Of a DNA stretch of 64,000 nt, positions 31,890 to 40,725 are shown one piece after another. The notes beneath the pieces are model-generated. The model ran no database searches, was not told the DNA's origin, and was given only the letters and a program-made list of their open reading frames with translations. The stretch comes from Roseateles violae. Its GTDB lineage: Bacteria > Pseudomonadota > Gammaproteobacteria > Burkholderiales > Burkholderiaceae_C. A program made the position numbers and the translations under genes. Within the stretch, counting starts at the first letter, position 1. Each line of letters opens with the position of its first letter. The stretch is taken from the NCBI RefSeq assembly GCF_030410485.1, contig NZ_JAUHHC010000001.1:930001-994000 (forward strand), written 5' to 3'.

Positions 31890-32780
31890 CTAGAGCGCTT
31901 CGCCGCCGAAGGTGTTGCAGCTCTTCAGCTCGCCGCTCTCCAGGCCGCGCTTGAACCAGCGCACCCGCTGCGCGCTGCTGCCATGGGTGAAGCTCTCCGG
32001 CACGACGGTGCCCTGCGAGCGGCGCTGCAAGGTGTCGTCGCCGATCTGCGAGGCGGCGTTCAGCGCCTCCTCGATATCGCCCTGCTCGAGCCAGCCCTTG
32101 CCCTGCTGCGAATGCATGGCCCAGACGCCGGCGAAGCAGTCGGCCTGCAGCTCCAGCCGCACGCTCAGCGCGTTGTACTCGCGCTCGGAGACGCGCCGTC
32201 GGGCATCGTCCATCTTGGCCGTCGTGCCCATCAGGTTCTGCAGGTGGTGGCCGACCTCGTGCGCGATCACATAGGCCTGGGCGAAGTCGCCGGGCGCGCC
32301 GAGGCGGGTCTTCAAGGTGTCATAGAAGCTCAGATCGATATAGACCTTGGCGTCGGCGGGGCAGTAGAACGGCCCCATCGCCGCCTCGCCGGTGCCGCAG
32401 CCGGTCGGGTAGCGGCCGCGGAACAGTACCAGATGCGGTGCCTGGTAGCGCTGCTGGCGCTGCGCGAAATAGGCGCCCCAGACGTCCTCGGTATCGGCCA
32501 GCACCGTGCTGACGAAACGCGCGCCGGGATCCTGCGGCTTGGGCCCCGGGCCCTGCTGCTGTTGCGGCACCGGCGCCGGGCCGCCGCCACCGCCCAGCAG
32601 GCCCAGCACCGTCAGCGGATTGATGCCCAGTGCCCAGGAGGCGATCAAGGCGATCGCGATGCCGCCGATGCCCAGGCCGCGGCCACCGCCCAGGCCGCCG
32701 AGGCCCGGAAAGCCGCCTCCGCCGCCGCTGTCGCGGCGGTCCTCGATGTTGTCGCTCTCGCGCTGGCCTTCCCATTTCAT
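31890..32780 (-). CDS. Neutral zinc metallopeptidase, YpfJ family
   Basis: 296 residues. A charged N-terminus and a glycine-rich stretch precede one membrane helix ([16 protein letters not shown], residues 38-53). The zinc site HEVGHH is at residues 174-179, with a downstream ELQADCFAG that supplies the third ligand region. YpfJ/KPN_02809-type proteins (PF04228) are membrane-anchored putative peptidases with the catalytic part outside. It stands alone, convergent with the binding-protein gene (18-base gap) and divergent from the diguanylate cyclase. Confidence 0.9.
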   Translation of the reverse strand: MKWEGQRESDNIEDRRDSGGGGGFPGLGGLGGGRGLGIGGIAIALIASWALGINPLTVLGLLGGGGGPAPVPQQQQGPGPKPQDPGARFVSTVLADTEDVWGAYFAQRQQRYQAPHLVLFRGRYPTGCGTGEAAMGPFYCPADAKVYIDLSFYDTLKTRLGAPGDFAQAYVIAHEVGHHLQNLMGTTAKMDDARRRVSEREYNALSVRLELQADCFAGVWAMHSQQGKGWLEQGDIEEALNAASQIGDDTLQRRSQGTVVPESFTHGSSAQRVRWFKRGLESGELKSCNTFGGEAL

Positions 32781-32886
32781 TGGTAACTCCTTCGCGGCTG
32801 CGTGCCGCCCATCGTGGACTATCGTAAGCCGCCGGGCCGCCCGGCGCTGCAGCAGAATGCAAGCACGCGCAAAAGAGAAGGGATCG

Positions 32887-33813
32887 ATGAGCAAGCGAGA
32901 CGACGAGGCGATGCCGGCCGGCCTGGCCGAGACCCTGCTGGCGCTGCAGCAGCACAGCCAGCAGCTGGTTGCGCTGTACGACCCGCAGGACATGCTGCGC
33001 TATGCCAACCCGGCCTTCTGCCAGGCCTACAAGGTCGAGCCCGACGGCCGGCAGACCTGGGCCGACATGATGCGGCAAAGCCATGCCAGCGGCGAGGGCG
33101 CCTGCGTCGAGGCCGACGATATCGAAGCCTGGCTGCACTCGGTCAGTTCGCACCGCCGCAAGAAGCCTTTCCGCGCCTTCGAAGCCGATTTGAGCGACGG
33201 CCGCTGGCTCTGGGTCACCGAGACCGCGCAGCCGCAGGGCTGGCTGCTGTGCGTCGCCAGCGACATCAGCAGCCTGCGCCGCGACCAAGGCGCGCTGCGC
33301 CAGGCCCGCGCCGAAGCGCTGACCGCCGCCCACAGCGACGCGCTGACCGGCATCGGCAACCGCCAGCACGGCATGCAGCTGCTGCAGCGCGCGCTGCGGC
33401 ACGGCGAGGGCTGGCCGCTGTGCGTTGCCACCCTGGACATCGACCACTTCAAGCAGATCAACGACGGCCTGGGCCCTGCGGCCGGCGATGCGGTGCTGTG
33501 CGACTTCGCCCGCCAGCTGCAGGCCAGCATCCGCCGCGAGGATGGCTGCGCCCGCGTCGGCGGCGAGGAGTTCCTGCTGATCCTGCCGGCCGCCGCTGCC
33601 GCCCAGGCCGGCGCCATCATCGAGCGGCTGCTGGCCCGCGTGCGGCGCGCGCGGCCGCTCGCCGAGCAGCCCGGCCGGGGCTACAGCTGCTCGGTCGGCT
33701 TGGCCGAGGCGGTCTGGGGCGAGGAGGCCGGCGCCCTGCTGCGGCGGGCCGAGGCGGCGCTGCACCGCGCCAAGGACGAGGGGCGCGATCGCTGCGTGCT
33801 GGCCGAAGCCTAG
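32887..33813 (+). CDS. Diguanylate cyclase with N-terminal PAS-like domain
   Basis: 308 residues. Residues 10-130 form a PAS-like sensor ([44 protein letters not shown]). The GGDEF domain follows, starting [14 protein letters not shown], with the active-site GGEEF at 225-229 and an upstream RRED five residues before it, matching the RxxD inhibitory site. It makes cyclic di-GMP and is probably feedback-inhibited. No membrane segment, so a cytoplasmic signal is likely. Its stop codon TAG lies inside the left arm of the palindromic element at 33808. Confidence 0.92.
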   Translation: MSKRDDEAMPAGLAETLLALQQHSQQLVALYDPQDMLRYANPAFCQAYKVEPDGRQTWADMMRQSHASGEGACVEADDIEAWLHSVSSHRRKKPFRAFEADLSDGRWLWVTETAQPQGWLLCVASDISSLRRDQGALRQARAEALTAAHSDALTGIGNRQHGMQLLQRALRHGEGWPLCVATLDIDHFKQINDGLGPAAGDAVLCDFARQLQASIRREDGCARVGGEEFLLILPAAAAAQAGAIIERLLARVRRARPLAEQPGRGYSCSVGLAEAVWGEEAGALLRRAEAALHRAKDEGRDRCVLAEA

Positions 33814-34078
33814 GAGTCTGGGCGGCAGCGCGCATGGCCCGCGCCGGGACGAGTTGCGGGGCCAGGTAAGGCGCCGGCGAAGCGTGGGTCGGGACCCACA
33901 ACGAGCCGGCAACGCCGCATGGCACGCAAATCGTCCCGGCCCTTCGGGTTGGGCCTGGCAAGGGCGCATGCGGCGTTGCTCGTCGTTGCGGGCACGAGCC
34001 CGCGGCCTCCTCACGCCTTGCCTGCGCCCTTGCCAGGCTCAACGCGGACCATGCGCTCTGCCGCCCAGACTCCTAGGC
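33808..34078. repeat. 271-bp imperfect palindromic element between convergent genes
   Basis: The outer arms, 33808-33843 and 34043-34078, are inverted copies matching at 34 of 36 bases and begin GCCTAGGAGTCTGGGCGGCA. Inside, CAACGCCGCATG (33910-33921) is repeated inverted at 33967-33978. Each half also holds its own dyad: GTGGGTC/GACCCAC at 33884-33899 and GCGGGC/GCCCGC at 33988-34003. The whole could fold into a large branched cruciform. The CTAG of each arm supplies the TAG stop of the adjoining gene (33811-33813 on plus, 34073-34075 on minus). There is no open frame with a transposase. It could be a MITE-like repeat, a REP-type doublet or a bidirectional terminator. Confidence 0.8.
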
Positions 34079-34546
34079 GCCCAGGCGCTCGCGCAGCCAG
34101 GCCTCGGCCGCCTCGCTGGTCTCGAAGGCGCTGAACTGGCGGCGGTGCTCGGCATAGAGCTTGGCGAAGATCGGCAGCATCAGGCTGCGGCCCTCGACCT
34201 CGGGCGCAACGACAAAGGCGACGGCGATCGGCGCCGTCTTGGCCGCGCTCATCGCGGCGAGAAAGTCGCCGAAGGCGGCCAGCGCATCGGGCGAGGCCAG
34301 CAGGCTGCCGCGGAATTCGAGCAGGTCGGCAAAGCGCGGCGCCGGCGGCATGGTCGCGAACAGATCGCGCATCGCCAGGCCGACGGCCTGCACCGCCTCG
34401 CGGTTGAACGGTCCCTCGGCGGCGATGCGGATCACCGGCCCCTCGGCCCAGAACTCGATGCGCCCATGCGGACGAAAGGCGCTGCTCGCATAGGCGTCGA
34501 TGCTGCGCTTCTTCGCCGGCTTCCTGTCGTTGCTGTGCTGATTCAC
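34073..34546 (-). CDS. Hypothetical protein, STAS-like
   Basis: 157 residues from a GTG start that overlaps the stop of the small upstream frame (GTGA). A basic N-terminus (NDRKPAKKRSIDAYASSAF) is followed by an alternating pattern resembling STAS/SpoIIAA-like domains (GRIEFWAEGPVIRIAAEGPFNREAV, APIAVAFVVAPEVEGRSLM, FSAFETSEAAEAWLRE). The last part recalls SpoIIAA-like proteins that end in a helix with EAxxWL. Function unknown. The stop lies in the right arm of the palindromic element. Confidence 0.65.
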   Translation of the reverse strand: MNQHSNDRKPAKKRSIDAYASSAFRPHGRIEFWAEGPVIRIAAEGPFNREAVQAVGLAMRDLFATMPPAPRFADLLEFRGSLLASPDALAAFGDFLAAMSAAKTAPIAVAFVVAPEVEGRSLMLPIFAKLYAEHRRQFSAFETSEAAEAWLRERLGA

Positions 34547-34731
34547 TCGCCGATGCTAGGGCCGGGGGCTGCGGCCGGCAAGCAATGCACGGCCGCCGGC
34601 GCGGCATCGCGCGGCGCCGGCGGTTCATCCGCGGCGATCAGTGCGAGCGCCAGCGCCAGGCCCAGGCCTGCGCTGGGCAGGCCGGTCAGGGCGGTGTCGA
34701 TGCTGCGAACGAGCTCGGCGAGGGGCTTCAT
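34543..34731 (-). CDS. Small hypothetical protein
   Basis: 62 residues, with one hydrophobic run (GLPSAGLGLALALALIAADE) and a Pro/Ala-rich tail with one cysteine. The main support is the four-base stop/start overlap with the next gene. The sequence has no recognised family and GC-rich DNA gives many such frames by chance. Confidence 0.3.
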   Translation of the reverse strand: MKPLAELVRSIDTALTGLPSAGLGLALALALIAADEPPAPRDAAPAAVHCLPAAAPGPSIGE

Positions 34732-34812
34732 GCTGCCGACTCTAGAAGCGGCTCGCGGCCGCCGATAGAGCCGGGCTCCTCTTTGTTGCGGAGTTCCGGC
34801 CCGGCCCCGGCG

Positions 34813-36486
34813 TCAGCGCGGCAGCGGCTTGCCCTGCGCCTGCGCCGGTGTGCGGATCTGCAGGATCGCGGCCAGGGTCGGCGCGATGTCGGCGACCTCG
34901 ACGCGCTGCGTCACCTCGCCGGCGCCGACCCATTGCGGCCCCCAGGTCAGGATGGGCACCTGGGTGTCGTAGGGATAGGGCGTGCCATGCGAGCTGCCCA
35001 GCGGCCGCGAACCGAACAGCCAGTTCTCCTTGATGACGACGATCAGCGGCGCCGAGCGGGCCGGGTGCCAGGACTTGCGCATCTGCTCCAGGTACGGGGT
35101 CGAGGTGTCGCTGCCCTGCAGCTGCTGCTGGGTGAACACGGCGGCCACGCCGTCCTGCTGCAGCAGCAGGGTCTTGGCCTGCTGGTAGACATCGGCCGAC
35201 TTCAGGCCGCGCGCGGCGATCAGCTGCTCGTCGAACAGCACGCCCGAGGCCGACATCGCCGTCGCCCACTTGCCCTCGCCGTACTGCTTGACCAGGCCGG
35301 CGTTCAGCTGGCTCAGCAGGGTCGAGGGGTTCAGGCGGGCGGCGTCCCGGCCCTGGGTCTTCGCCCATTCCGGCGTGTCGGCAAAGCCATGATCGGCGGT
35401 CAGCATGGCCAGGTAGTTGCCGGCGCCGAGAGTGGCGTCGAGATACTGAAAGAAGCCCTGCAGATAGCGGTCCAGCTGCAGGAAATGGTCGTGCGAGAGC
35501 CGCGACTCGGGGCCGAAGGCATGGTTGATGTAGTCGTGGCTGGACAGGCTGACCGACAGGATGTCCGGCTTCGCATCGGCGCCCAGCTGCTCGCCCTCGA
35601 TCGCCGCGCGCGCGAAGGCCAGGGTCAGCTCGTCGCCGAAGGGCGAGGGCAGGATGTTGGCGTAGAAGCGCGGGCCGGGGGCCTCCATCTGGTCGCCCAG
35701 CTTGGCCGGCAGGCGGTTGCCGTTGCCGCTATTGCTCTGCCAGGCCTGGCCGTCCGGCACCGAGCGCGCATAGGCAGACTCCGGCAGCAGCGGGGACCAG
35801 ACCTTGCCGAAGAAGGCGTCGGCCGGCTTGGCCGCATTGAAGGCCTTGACCCAGGCCGGATGGGCGGCCATGTAGTAGCTGCTCGAGGCGAACTGGCCCG
35901 ACTCGCTCATATACATATAGGCCGTTCCCTTGTGGCCGGCCGGCAGGATGGCGCCGCGGTCCTTGCCCGAGATGCCGATCACCTTGGAGGCCGGATCGGC
36001 CGAGCGCAGCACGTCTCCGACCGTCTCGGCCAGCAGCATGCGCGGGCTGGTGCCCGACAGCGGCTTGGTCTCGTTGTCCAGGTAATGCGCGGTCTCGTCC
36101 TGCGTGTTGTAGACCTCGGCCCCGGTCTTGGGGTCGCGCCACTCGTTGCTGATGATGCCGCTGCGCTGCGGGTAGGCGCCGGTCAGCATGGTCGCGTGGC
36201 CGGCCGCGGTGACCGTGTGGCCATGGCCGTAATGCGCGTTCGCGTACCAGCGGCCGCGGTCCAGGAAGCGCTTGAAGCCGTCCGGCTGCAACTGATCGCG
36301 ATAGGCCAGCACCTGGCGCATCGGCAGGCCGTCGATGACGATGAAGACCAGCAGCTTCGGCGGCGGGGCGGCGCTGCCCGTGGCCGCCGTCGTGGCAACC
36401 GGCGCGGGCGTCGAGGGCGTGCCGGCGCAGCCGGCCAGCAGCAGCGCGGCGATGGCGATCGTGATGGCGATGGGCTTCTTGTTCAT
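34813..36486 (-). CDS. Alkaline phosphatase-family lipoprotein (type I phosphodiesterase/PafA-like)
   Basis: 557 residues. The signal ends with a lipobox LAGC (ALLLAGCAGTPS), so it is a lipoprotein facing the periplasm or surface. The alkaline-phosphatase superfamily metal site is visible: FIVIDGLP near residue 50, GHATMLTGAYPQRSGI with the likely threonine nucleophile, SHDYINHAFGP, and DHGFADTPEW. Such enzymes cleave phosphate mono- or diesters outside the cytoplasm. It is a single gene, divergent from the unknown gene at 36613. Confidence 0.9.
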   Translation of the reverse strand: MNKKPIAITIAIAALLLAGCAGTPSTPAPVATTAATGSAAPPPKLLVFIVIDGLPMRQVLAYRDQLQPDGFKRFLDRGRWYANAHYGHGHTVTAAGHATMLTGAYPQRSGIISNEWRDPKTGAEVYNTQDETAHYLDNETKPLSGTSPRMLLAETVGDVLRSADPASKVIGISGKDRGAILPAGHKGTAYMYMSESGQFASSSYYMAAHPAWVKAFNAAKPADAFFGKVWSPLLPESAYARSVPDGQAWQSNSGNGNRLPAKLGDQMEAPGPRFYANILPSPFGDELTLAFARAAIEGEQLGADAKPDILSVSLSSHDYINHAFGPESRLSHDHFLQLDRYLQGFFQYLDATLGAGNYLAMLTADHGFADTPEWAKTQGRDAARLNPSTLLSQLNAGLVKQYGEGKWATAMSASGVLFDEQLIAARGLKSADVYQQAKTLLLQQDGVAAVFTQQQLQGSDTSTPYLEQMRKSWHPARSAPLIVVIKENWLFGSRPLGSSHGTPYPYDTQVPILTWGPQWVGAGEVTQRVEVADIAPTLAAILQIRTPAQAQGKPLPR

Positions 36487-36612
36487 GGTCGGTTGCGGAT
36501 CAGCGAGGAGGGGTGCAAGATTAGCCGAACAGCATCACCGATGGGCCTGTTGGCCGCGGCCTCGGCGCGAATGGCGCGCCTGCCGCGCCGCGGCGACGGC
36601 CCGCCCCGCATC

Positions 36613-37461
36613 ATGCAGGACGCGCGCAAGGACGATTTCGATCCCACCCATCTGCTCGACGGCTGGCGGCCGTCCGAGCCGGCCCGGCCGGTGGCGCCGC
36701 CGGAGCTCGATCTGTCGGCCCTGCATGCCGAACCGCGGCAGCGGCCGCCCGAGCCGCGGCTCGATGCCGAGCGCCTCGCGCGGCTGAAGAAGCGCGGCTT
36801 CGAGATGGACGATATCGAGGACGTCGAACTGCCCGAGATCGTCATGCCCATCGTTGAAACCACGCCGGCGCTGGACACCGCCGGGCTGGACCAGGCGCTC
36901 AGCGCCGCCGCCGGCATCGCCCAGCAGCAGGGCCGCGGCGCTGCCGAACCGCGCATCGACCTGCCGCTGAGCGCGCGCGCCGAGACCAGCGCCGATCCGC
37001 GCCTGCTGCGCCAGTGGCGGCCGGGCGCCTGGGTCGGTGTGCGCCGGCGCTTGATCGGCGCCAGCACCGAGCTGGTCAGCACGCCGCAGGGCCCGCTGGT
37101 CGAGACGCGGCCACCGCAATGGCTGCTGGCCGTCTGGCCGCCGCAGGGCCTGGAGATGCCGCTGCTGAGCCGCTGGCCCGAGCGGGCCATGCTGCTGCCG
37201 GCGCAGCAGTCGGTCGCGGCCGCCCAGCTGCTGCTGCAGCAGGCGGTGCCGGCGACGGCGCCGCTGTGGATCGGGGAGCTCGATGCCGACTGGGCGCTGC
37301 TGGCCGAGCTGGTGCTGCTGCACGACGCCAGCCTGCAGCCCTTCCAGATCGAGGCCTTGCGCGCGCTGACCGAATCCGATCGCCTGCAGCGCTTCGAGCG
37401 GCTGAACAATGCCTACCAGCCGGCGCCGGCCGGCGGCGCGTTGCGGCGCCCGCCTGCATGA
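36613..37461 (+). CDS. Hypothetical protein
   Basis: 282 residues from ATG 36613 (MQDARKDDFDPTHLLDGW); ATGs at 36571 and 36541 are also in frame, and the choice is uncertain because none has a good Shine-Dalgarno. The N-terminal third is acidic and proline-rich. After it comes a basic-aromatic segment (LRQWRPGAWVGVRRRLIGASTELVS), then an Ala/Leu-rich helical part. No signal peptide or membrane segment. I do not recognise a family. Confidence 0.6.
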   Translation: MQDARKDDFDPTHLLDGWRPSEPARPVAPPELDLSALHAEPRQRPPEPRLDAERLARLKKRGFEMDDIEDVELPEIVMPIVETTPALDTAGLDQALSAAAGIAQQQGRGAAEPRIDLPLSARAETSADPRLLRQWRPGAWVGVRRRLIGASTELVSTPQGPLVETRPPQWLLAVWPPQGLEMPLLSRWPERAMLLPAQQSVAAAQLLLQQAVPATAPLWIGELDADWALLAELVLLHDASLQPFQIEALRALTESDRLQRFERLNNAYQPAPAGGALRRPPA

Positions 37462-37479
37462 GGCGGGGCCGGCGCGGCC

Positions 37480-37508
37480 AAAAAAAACGGGCCGGCGGCT
37501 AGGCCGGC
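37480..37508 (-). terminator. Possible rho-independent terminator of the glc operon
   Basis: Read on the minus strand: GCCGGC, a six-base loop, GCCGGC, then CCCG and eight T residues (the A-run 37480-37487 on plus). It lies about 175 bases after the glcF stop. The rest of the 221-base gap (37462-37682) has a second small dyad, GGAGT/ACTCC, near 37572-37586, and no gene. Confidence 0.45.
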
Positions 37509-37682
37509 GACCCGAGCGGACCGAGGCTGGGGCGTGCCGCTCGCTCGGTGGCGGACGCCCGGGCCGGTCAAGGAGTCTCGCAACTCCTCCTCCTGTTATG
37601 GTTTGGGCGCTATTGTGAAAAAGTGTTTCATAGTCAGCGCTACGCATTTGCCCTCGATTGGGCGCTATGCGAACGCTGAAGA

Positions 37683-38933
37683 TCAGGCGCGGAGCGCCTC
37701 GTCGAGCACCTCGACCCAATGGCGCACCGGCGTTTCGGTGCCGCTTTGCAGATGCTGGATGCAGCCGATATTGCCCGAGACGATGGCCTCGGCCTGCAGC
37801 GGTGCCAGTGCCTGCAGCTTCTGCTCGCGCAGCTGCTTGGCCAGCGCCGGCTGCAGCACCGAATAGGTGCCGGCCGAGCCGCAGCACAGATGGCTGTCGC
37901 AGGGCGCGCGCGCGATCGCGAAGCCCAGCTCGGTGAGCCCCGCCTCGACCTGGCCGCGCAGCTGCTGGCCGTGCTGCAAGGTGCAGGGCGGGTGGTAGGC
38001 GAGCTGGCCGCCGCGCGGGTGGCCGGCCAGCCGGGGCTTGAGGAGCGGTACCAGCTCCGGCAGCAGCTCGCTCAGGTCGCGCGTCAGCGCGCTGACCTTG
38101 GCCGCCTTGTCCGCATAGGCCGGGTCATGCGCCAGCGCGCGGCCGTAGTCCTTCACCGTCACGCCACAGCCGGACGCGTTCATCACCAGCGCCTCGACCT
38201 TGCCGGCCGCGGTCAGACCCTCGACCAGCGGCCACCAGGCGTCGATATTGCGGCGCATATCGGCCAGGCCGCCCTCGTGGTCGTTCAGATGGCTGCGGAT
38301 CGCGCCGCAGCAGCCGGCTTCGTCGGCGACCAGGGTCTGGATGCCGGCGGCATCGAGCACGCGCGCGGTCGCGCTGTTGATGTTCGGCAGCATCGCCGGC
38401 TGCACGCAGCCCAGCAGCAGGCCGACCTTGCGCGCATGCGTGCGGGTCGGCCAGTCGTGCGCGCCTTTCGGCGCCGGGCCCGGCAGCTTGTCCTTCAGCG
38501 CCGCCGGCACCAGCGGCCGCAGCCATTGGCCCAGCTTCATCGCCGGCTTGAAGGCGGGCGAGGGCAGGCCTTCCTTCAGCAGCCAGCGGACCGCGCGCTC
38601 GCCGGCCGGGCGCTGCACCTTGGCCTCGACGACATTGCGGCCGATCTCGACCAGCTGGCCGTACTGCACGCCCGAGGGGCAGGTGCTCTCGCAGTTGCGG
38701 CAAGTCAGGCAGCGGTCCAGATGCAGCTGGGTGCTGCGCGTCGGCTCGGCACCTTCGAGCACCTGCTTGATCAGGTAGATGCGGCCGCGCGGCCCGTCGA
38801 GCTCGTCGCCCAGCAGCTGGTAGGTCGGGCAGGTCGCCGTGCAGAAGCCGCAGTGCACGCAGCGGCCCAGGATGGCCTCGGCCTGCGCGCCCTCGGGTGT
38901 GGACTGGAATTCGGGGGCGAGTTGGGTTTGCAT
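37683..38933 (-). CDS. glcF: Glycolate oxidase iron-sulfur subunit
   Basis: 416 residues. Two 4Fe-4S motifs are in the N-terminal third, CVHCGFCTATCP (Cys 25, 28, 31, 35) and CLTCRNCESTCPSG. Two CCG domains follow (GCVQPAMLPNINSATARVL, DEAGCCGAI, and later HPPCTLQHGQQLRG, DSHLCCGSAG). With GlcD and GlcE it oxidises glycolate to glyoxylate and passes electrons to the quinone pool at the inner membrane. It is the last gene of the minus-strand set glcD-glcE-methyltransferase-glcF, with a 16-base gap after the methyltransferase. Confidence 0.95.
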   Translation of the reverse strand: MQTQLAPEFQSTPEGAQAEAILGRCVHCGFCTATCPTYQLLGDELDGPRGRIYLIKQVLEGAEPTRSTQLHLDRCLTCRNCESTCPSGVQYGQLVEIGRNVVEAKVQRPAGERAVRWLLKEGLPSPAFKPAMKLGQWLRPLVPAALKDKLPGPAPKGAHDWPTRTHARKVGLLLGCVQPAMLPNINSATARVLDAAGIQTLVADEAGCCGAIRSHLNDHEGGLADMRRNIDAWWPLVEGLTAAGKVEALVMNASGCGVTVKDYGRALAHDPAYADKAAKVSALTRDLSELLPELVPLLKPRLAGHPRGGQLAYHPPCTLQHGQQLRGQVEAGLTELGFAIARAPCDSHLCCGSAGTYSVLQPALAKQLREQKLQALAPLQAEAIVSGNIGCIQHLQSGTETPVRHWVEVLDEALRA

Positions 38934-38949
38934 CGGATCGTCGGTCGCT

Positions 38950-39636
38950 TCAGCCGCGCGGCGCGACGCGCCAGGACGCGGCCCAGTAATGGGTCCATTC
39001 GGTCCAGCCGAAGTCGCTGGCGCGCGCGCCGAGCAGCGCCTGCACCTGCTCGCGCGTCGGGAAGTTCTTCAGCACCTCGTGCAGGCTGCCGTCGTCGAGC
39101 TCGCGGGTCTGGTAGCTATTGCCCTCGGCGTCGAGCCGGTCCAGCGGCAGGCTGCTGCCCGGCACGAAGCGGTTGTCCATCACGACGACGCGCGCGCCGT
39201 CTTCGAGCCGCGCGTGCAAGGTATCGATCCAGGCCGACAGCCGCCCCAGCGGCACATGGCTCCACCAGAAGCCGGCAAAGCCGGCGTCGAAGCGCCGCTC
39301 GCCCAGGCCGGCCAGCGCATAGGCATCGGCGATCGCGAACTCGACCTTGCCGGGCGGCAGCGGCTTCTCGCGCGCCAGCGCCATCGTCTCCGGGTTCAGA
39401 TCGGTGGCCAGCCAATGCTCGCAATGGCGCGCGCCATGGGGCGTCCACCAGCCGGTGCCGCAGGCCAGCTCGAGTACGCGCCGGCCGCGAAAGGCCTCAG
39501 CCACCCAGGCCTCCATCGCGCGCAGATCGGCCTGCCGCTCCGGCTTCTGATAGACCCGCTCGTAGTAGGCGGCGCGGCGCCGGTAGTAGTCGACCATATC
39601 GGCCGCCGGCGTCGGCGGCGGATTGCTCACATCCAT
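38950..39636 (-). CDS. Class I SAM-dependent methyltransferase inside the glycolate oxidase operon
   Basis: 228 residues from ATG 39636, overlapping the end of glcE by 10 bases. The SAM-binding motif I is VLELACGTGWWTPHGARHC, with LATDLNPETMALAREK as motif II and FAIADAYAL as a motif III region. An N-terminal MVDYYRRRAAYYERVYQ is common in this uncharacterised methyltransferase group. The substrate is unknown. Coupling to glcE and the 16-base gap to glcF make it part of the operon, which is not the usual glcDEF content. Confidence 0.85.
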   Translation of the reverse strand: MDVSNPPPTPAADMVDYYRRRAAYYERVYQKPERQADLRAMEAWVAEAFRGRRVLELACGTGWWTPHGARHCEHWLATDLNPETMALAREKPLPPGKVEFAIADAYALAGLGERRFDAGFAGFWWSHVPLGRLSAWIDTLHARLEDGARVVVMDNRFVPGSSLPLDRLDAEGNSYQTRELDDGSLHEVLKNFPTREQVQALLGARASDFGWTEWTHYWAASWRVAPRG

Positions 39637-40721
39637 CGGTACAACCTCCCCGGGTTGAACAGGCGCTGCGGGTCGAAGGCGTTTTTCAGTTCGCGGTGGA
39701 TGCGCTCCAGCGGCGGCGCCAGCGGTGCAAAGGCCCCCGGCTGCTTGTCCAGCGCGCGGAACAGCGTCGCATGGCCGCCGACTCGGGCCGCCGCCTCGCG
39801 GATCTGCGCGGCCGGCAGCGGCGTCGTCACCCAGCGCTGGGCGCCGCCCCATTCGATCAGCTGCTCGCCATGCAGCTGCTGCAGGGCCGGCGCCGTCTGC
39901 GGCAGCGACAGCCGCCACAGCGAAGCGCCGCCCTGCACCGCGCGCTCGGCGCCCTGGAAGAACTCGTCGCGCTGATCGCGCAAGCCCTCCCAGAAGGGCC
40001 GCGCCAGCGCATCCGCTATCAGCTCGCCGCCCAGCTGGGCGGTCGCCGCCTGCACCGCCGCCTGGGCGCCGGCCAGGCGCAGCACCAGCGCACCGTCCCA
40101 CCAGGCGCTGGCATGGATGGGCAGCGGCTGGCCGCCCCAGCGGTTCAGCCGGGCCAGCGCCTGGGCCTGGTCGAGCTCGAAGCGCAGGGTCGCCTCGGCG
40201 ACCGGCCGCGGGAGCACCTTCAGCGAGACCTCCAGGATCAGGCCCAGGCTGCCCAGGGCGCCGGCCATCAGCCGGGCGACGTCGTAGCCGGCCACGTTCT
40301 TCATCACCGTGCCGCCGAAGCTCATCGCCTCGGCCTTGCCGTTCAGCAGGGTCAGGCCCAGCACATGGTCACGCAGCGAACCCGCCGCGGCGCGCGCCGG
40401 GCCGCTCAGGCCGGCGGCGACCATGCCGCCGACGGTGCCGCGGCCTCCCGAACCATTGTCAAAACGCGGCGGCTCGAAGGGCAGGTGCTGGCCCTGCGCG
40501 GCCAGCACCTGTTCCAGCTCGGCGATGCGCGTGCCGGCCTTGACGGTGACGACCAGCTCGCTCGGTTCGTAGCTGCTGATGCCGGCAAAGCCCAGGGTGG
40601 ACAGCGGCTCGCCCCGCGGCGCCTCGCCGTAGAAGGCCTTGCTGCCGTGGCCGCGGATGTCGAGTTGGGCGCCGCGCGCGGCGGCGTCGCGGACCTGGTC
40701 CTGCAATTGCTGCAATGTCAT
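39627..40721 (-). CDS. glcE: Glycolate oxidase FAD-binding subunit GlcE
   Basis: 364 residues from ATG 40721 (MTLQQLQDQVRDAA); the longer frame upstream lies over glcD. PCMH-type FAD-binding half: LDIRGHGSKAFYG, LVVTVKAGTRIAELEQVLAAQGQHLPFEPPRF, GGRGTVGGMVAAGLSGPARAAAGS and GGTVMKNVAGYDVARLMAG. The length fits GlcE. It lies 4 bases after the glcD stop, and its 3' end overlaps the methyltransferase start. Confidence 0.94.
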   Translation of the reverse strand: MTLQQLQDQVRDAAARGAQLDIRGHGSKAFYGEAPRGEPLSTLGFAGISSYEPSELVVTVKAGTRIAELEQVLAAQGQHLPFEPPRFDNGSGGRGTVGGMVAAGLSGPARAAAGSLRDHVLGLTLLNGKAEAMSFGGTVMKNVAGYDVARLMAGALGSLGLILEVSLKVLPRPVAEATLRFELDQAQALARLNRWGGQPLPIHASAWWDGALVLRLAGAQAAVQAATAQLGGELIADALARPFWEGLRDQRDEFFQGAERAVQGGASLWRLSLPQTAPALQQLHGEQLIEWGGAQRWVTTPLPAAQIREAAARVGGHATLFRALDKQPGAFAPLAPPLERIHRELKNAFDPQRLFNPGRLYRWM

Positions 40722-40725
40722 CGGC

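Noticed and set aside
33808-34078. Insertion sequence
   Set aside because: Terminal inverted repeats are present but there is no transposase frame and no obvious target duplication.
34585-36612. Upstream extension of the hypothetical gene at 36613
   Set aside because: The same frame is open for 958 codons but this part lies antisense to the phosphatase gene; only the end reads like protein.
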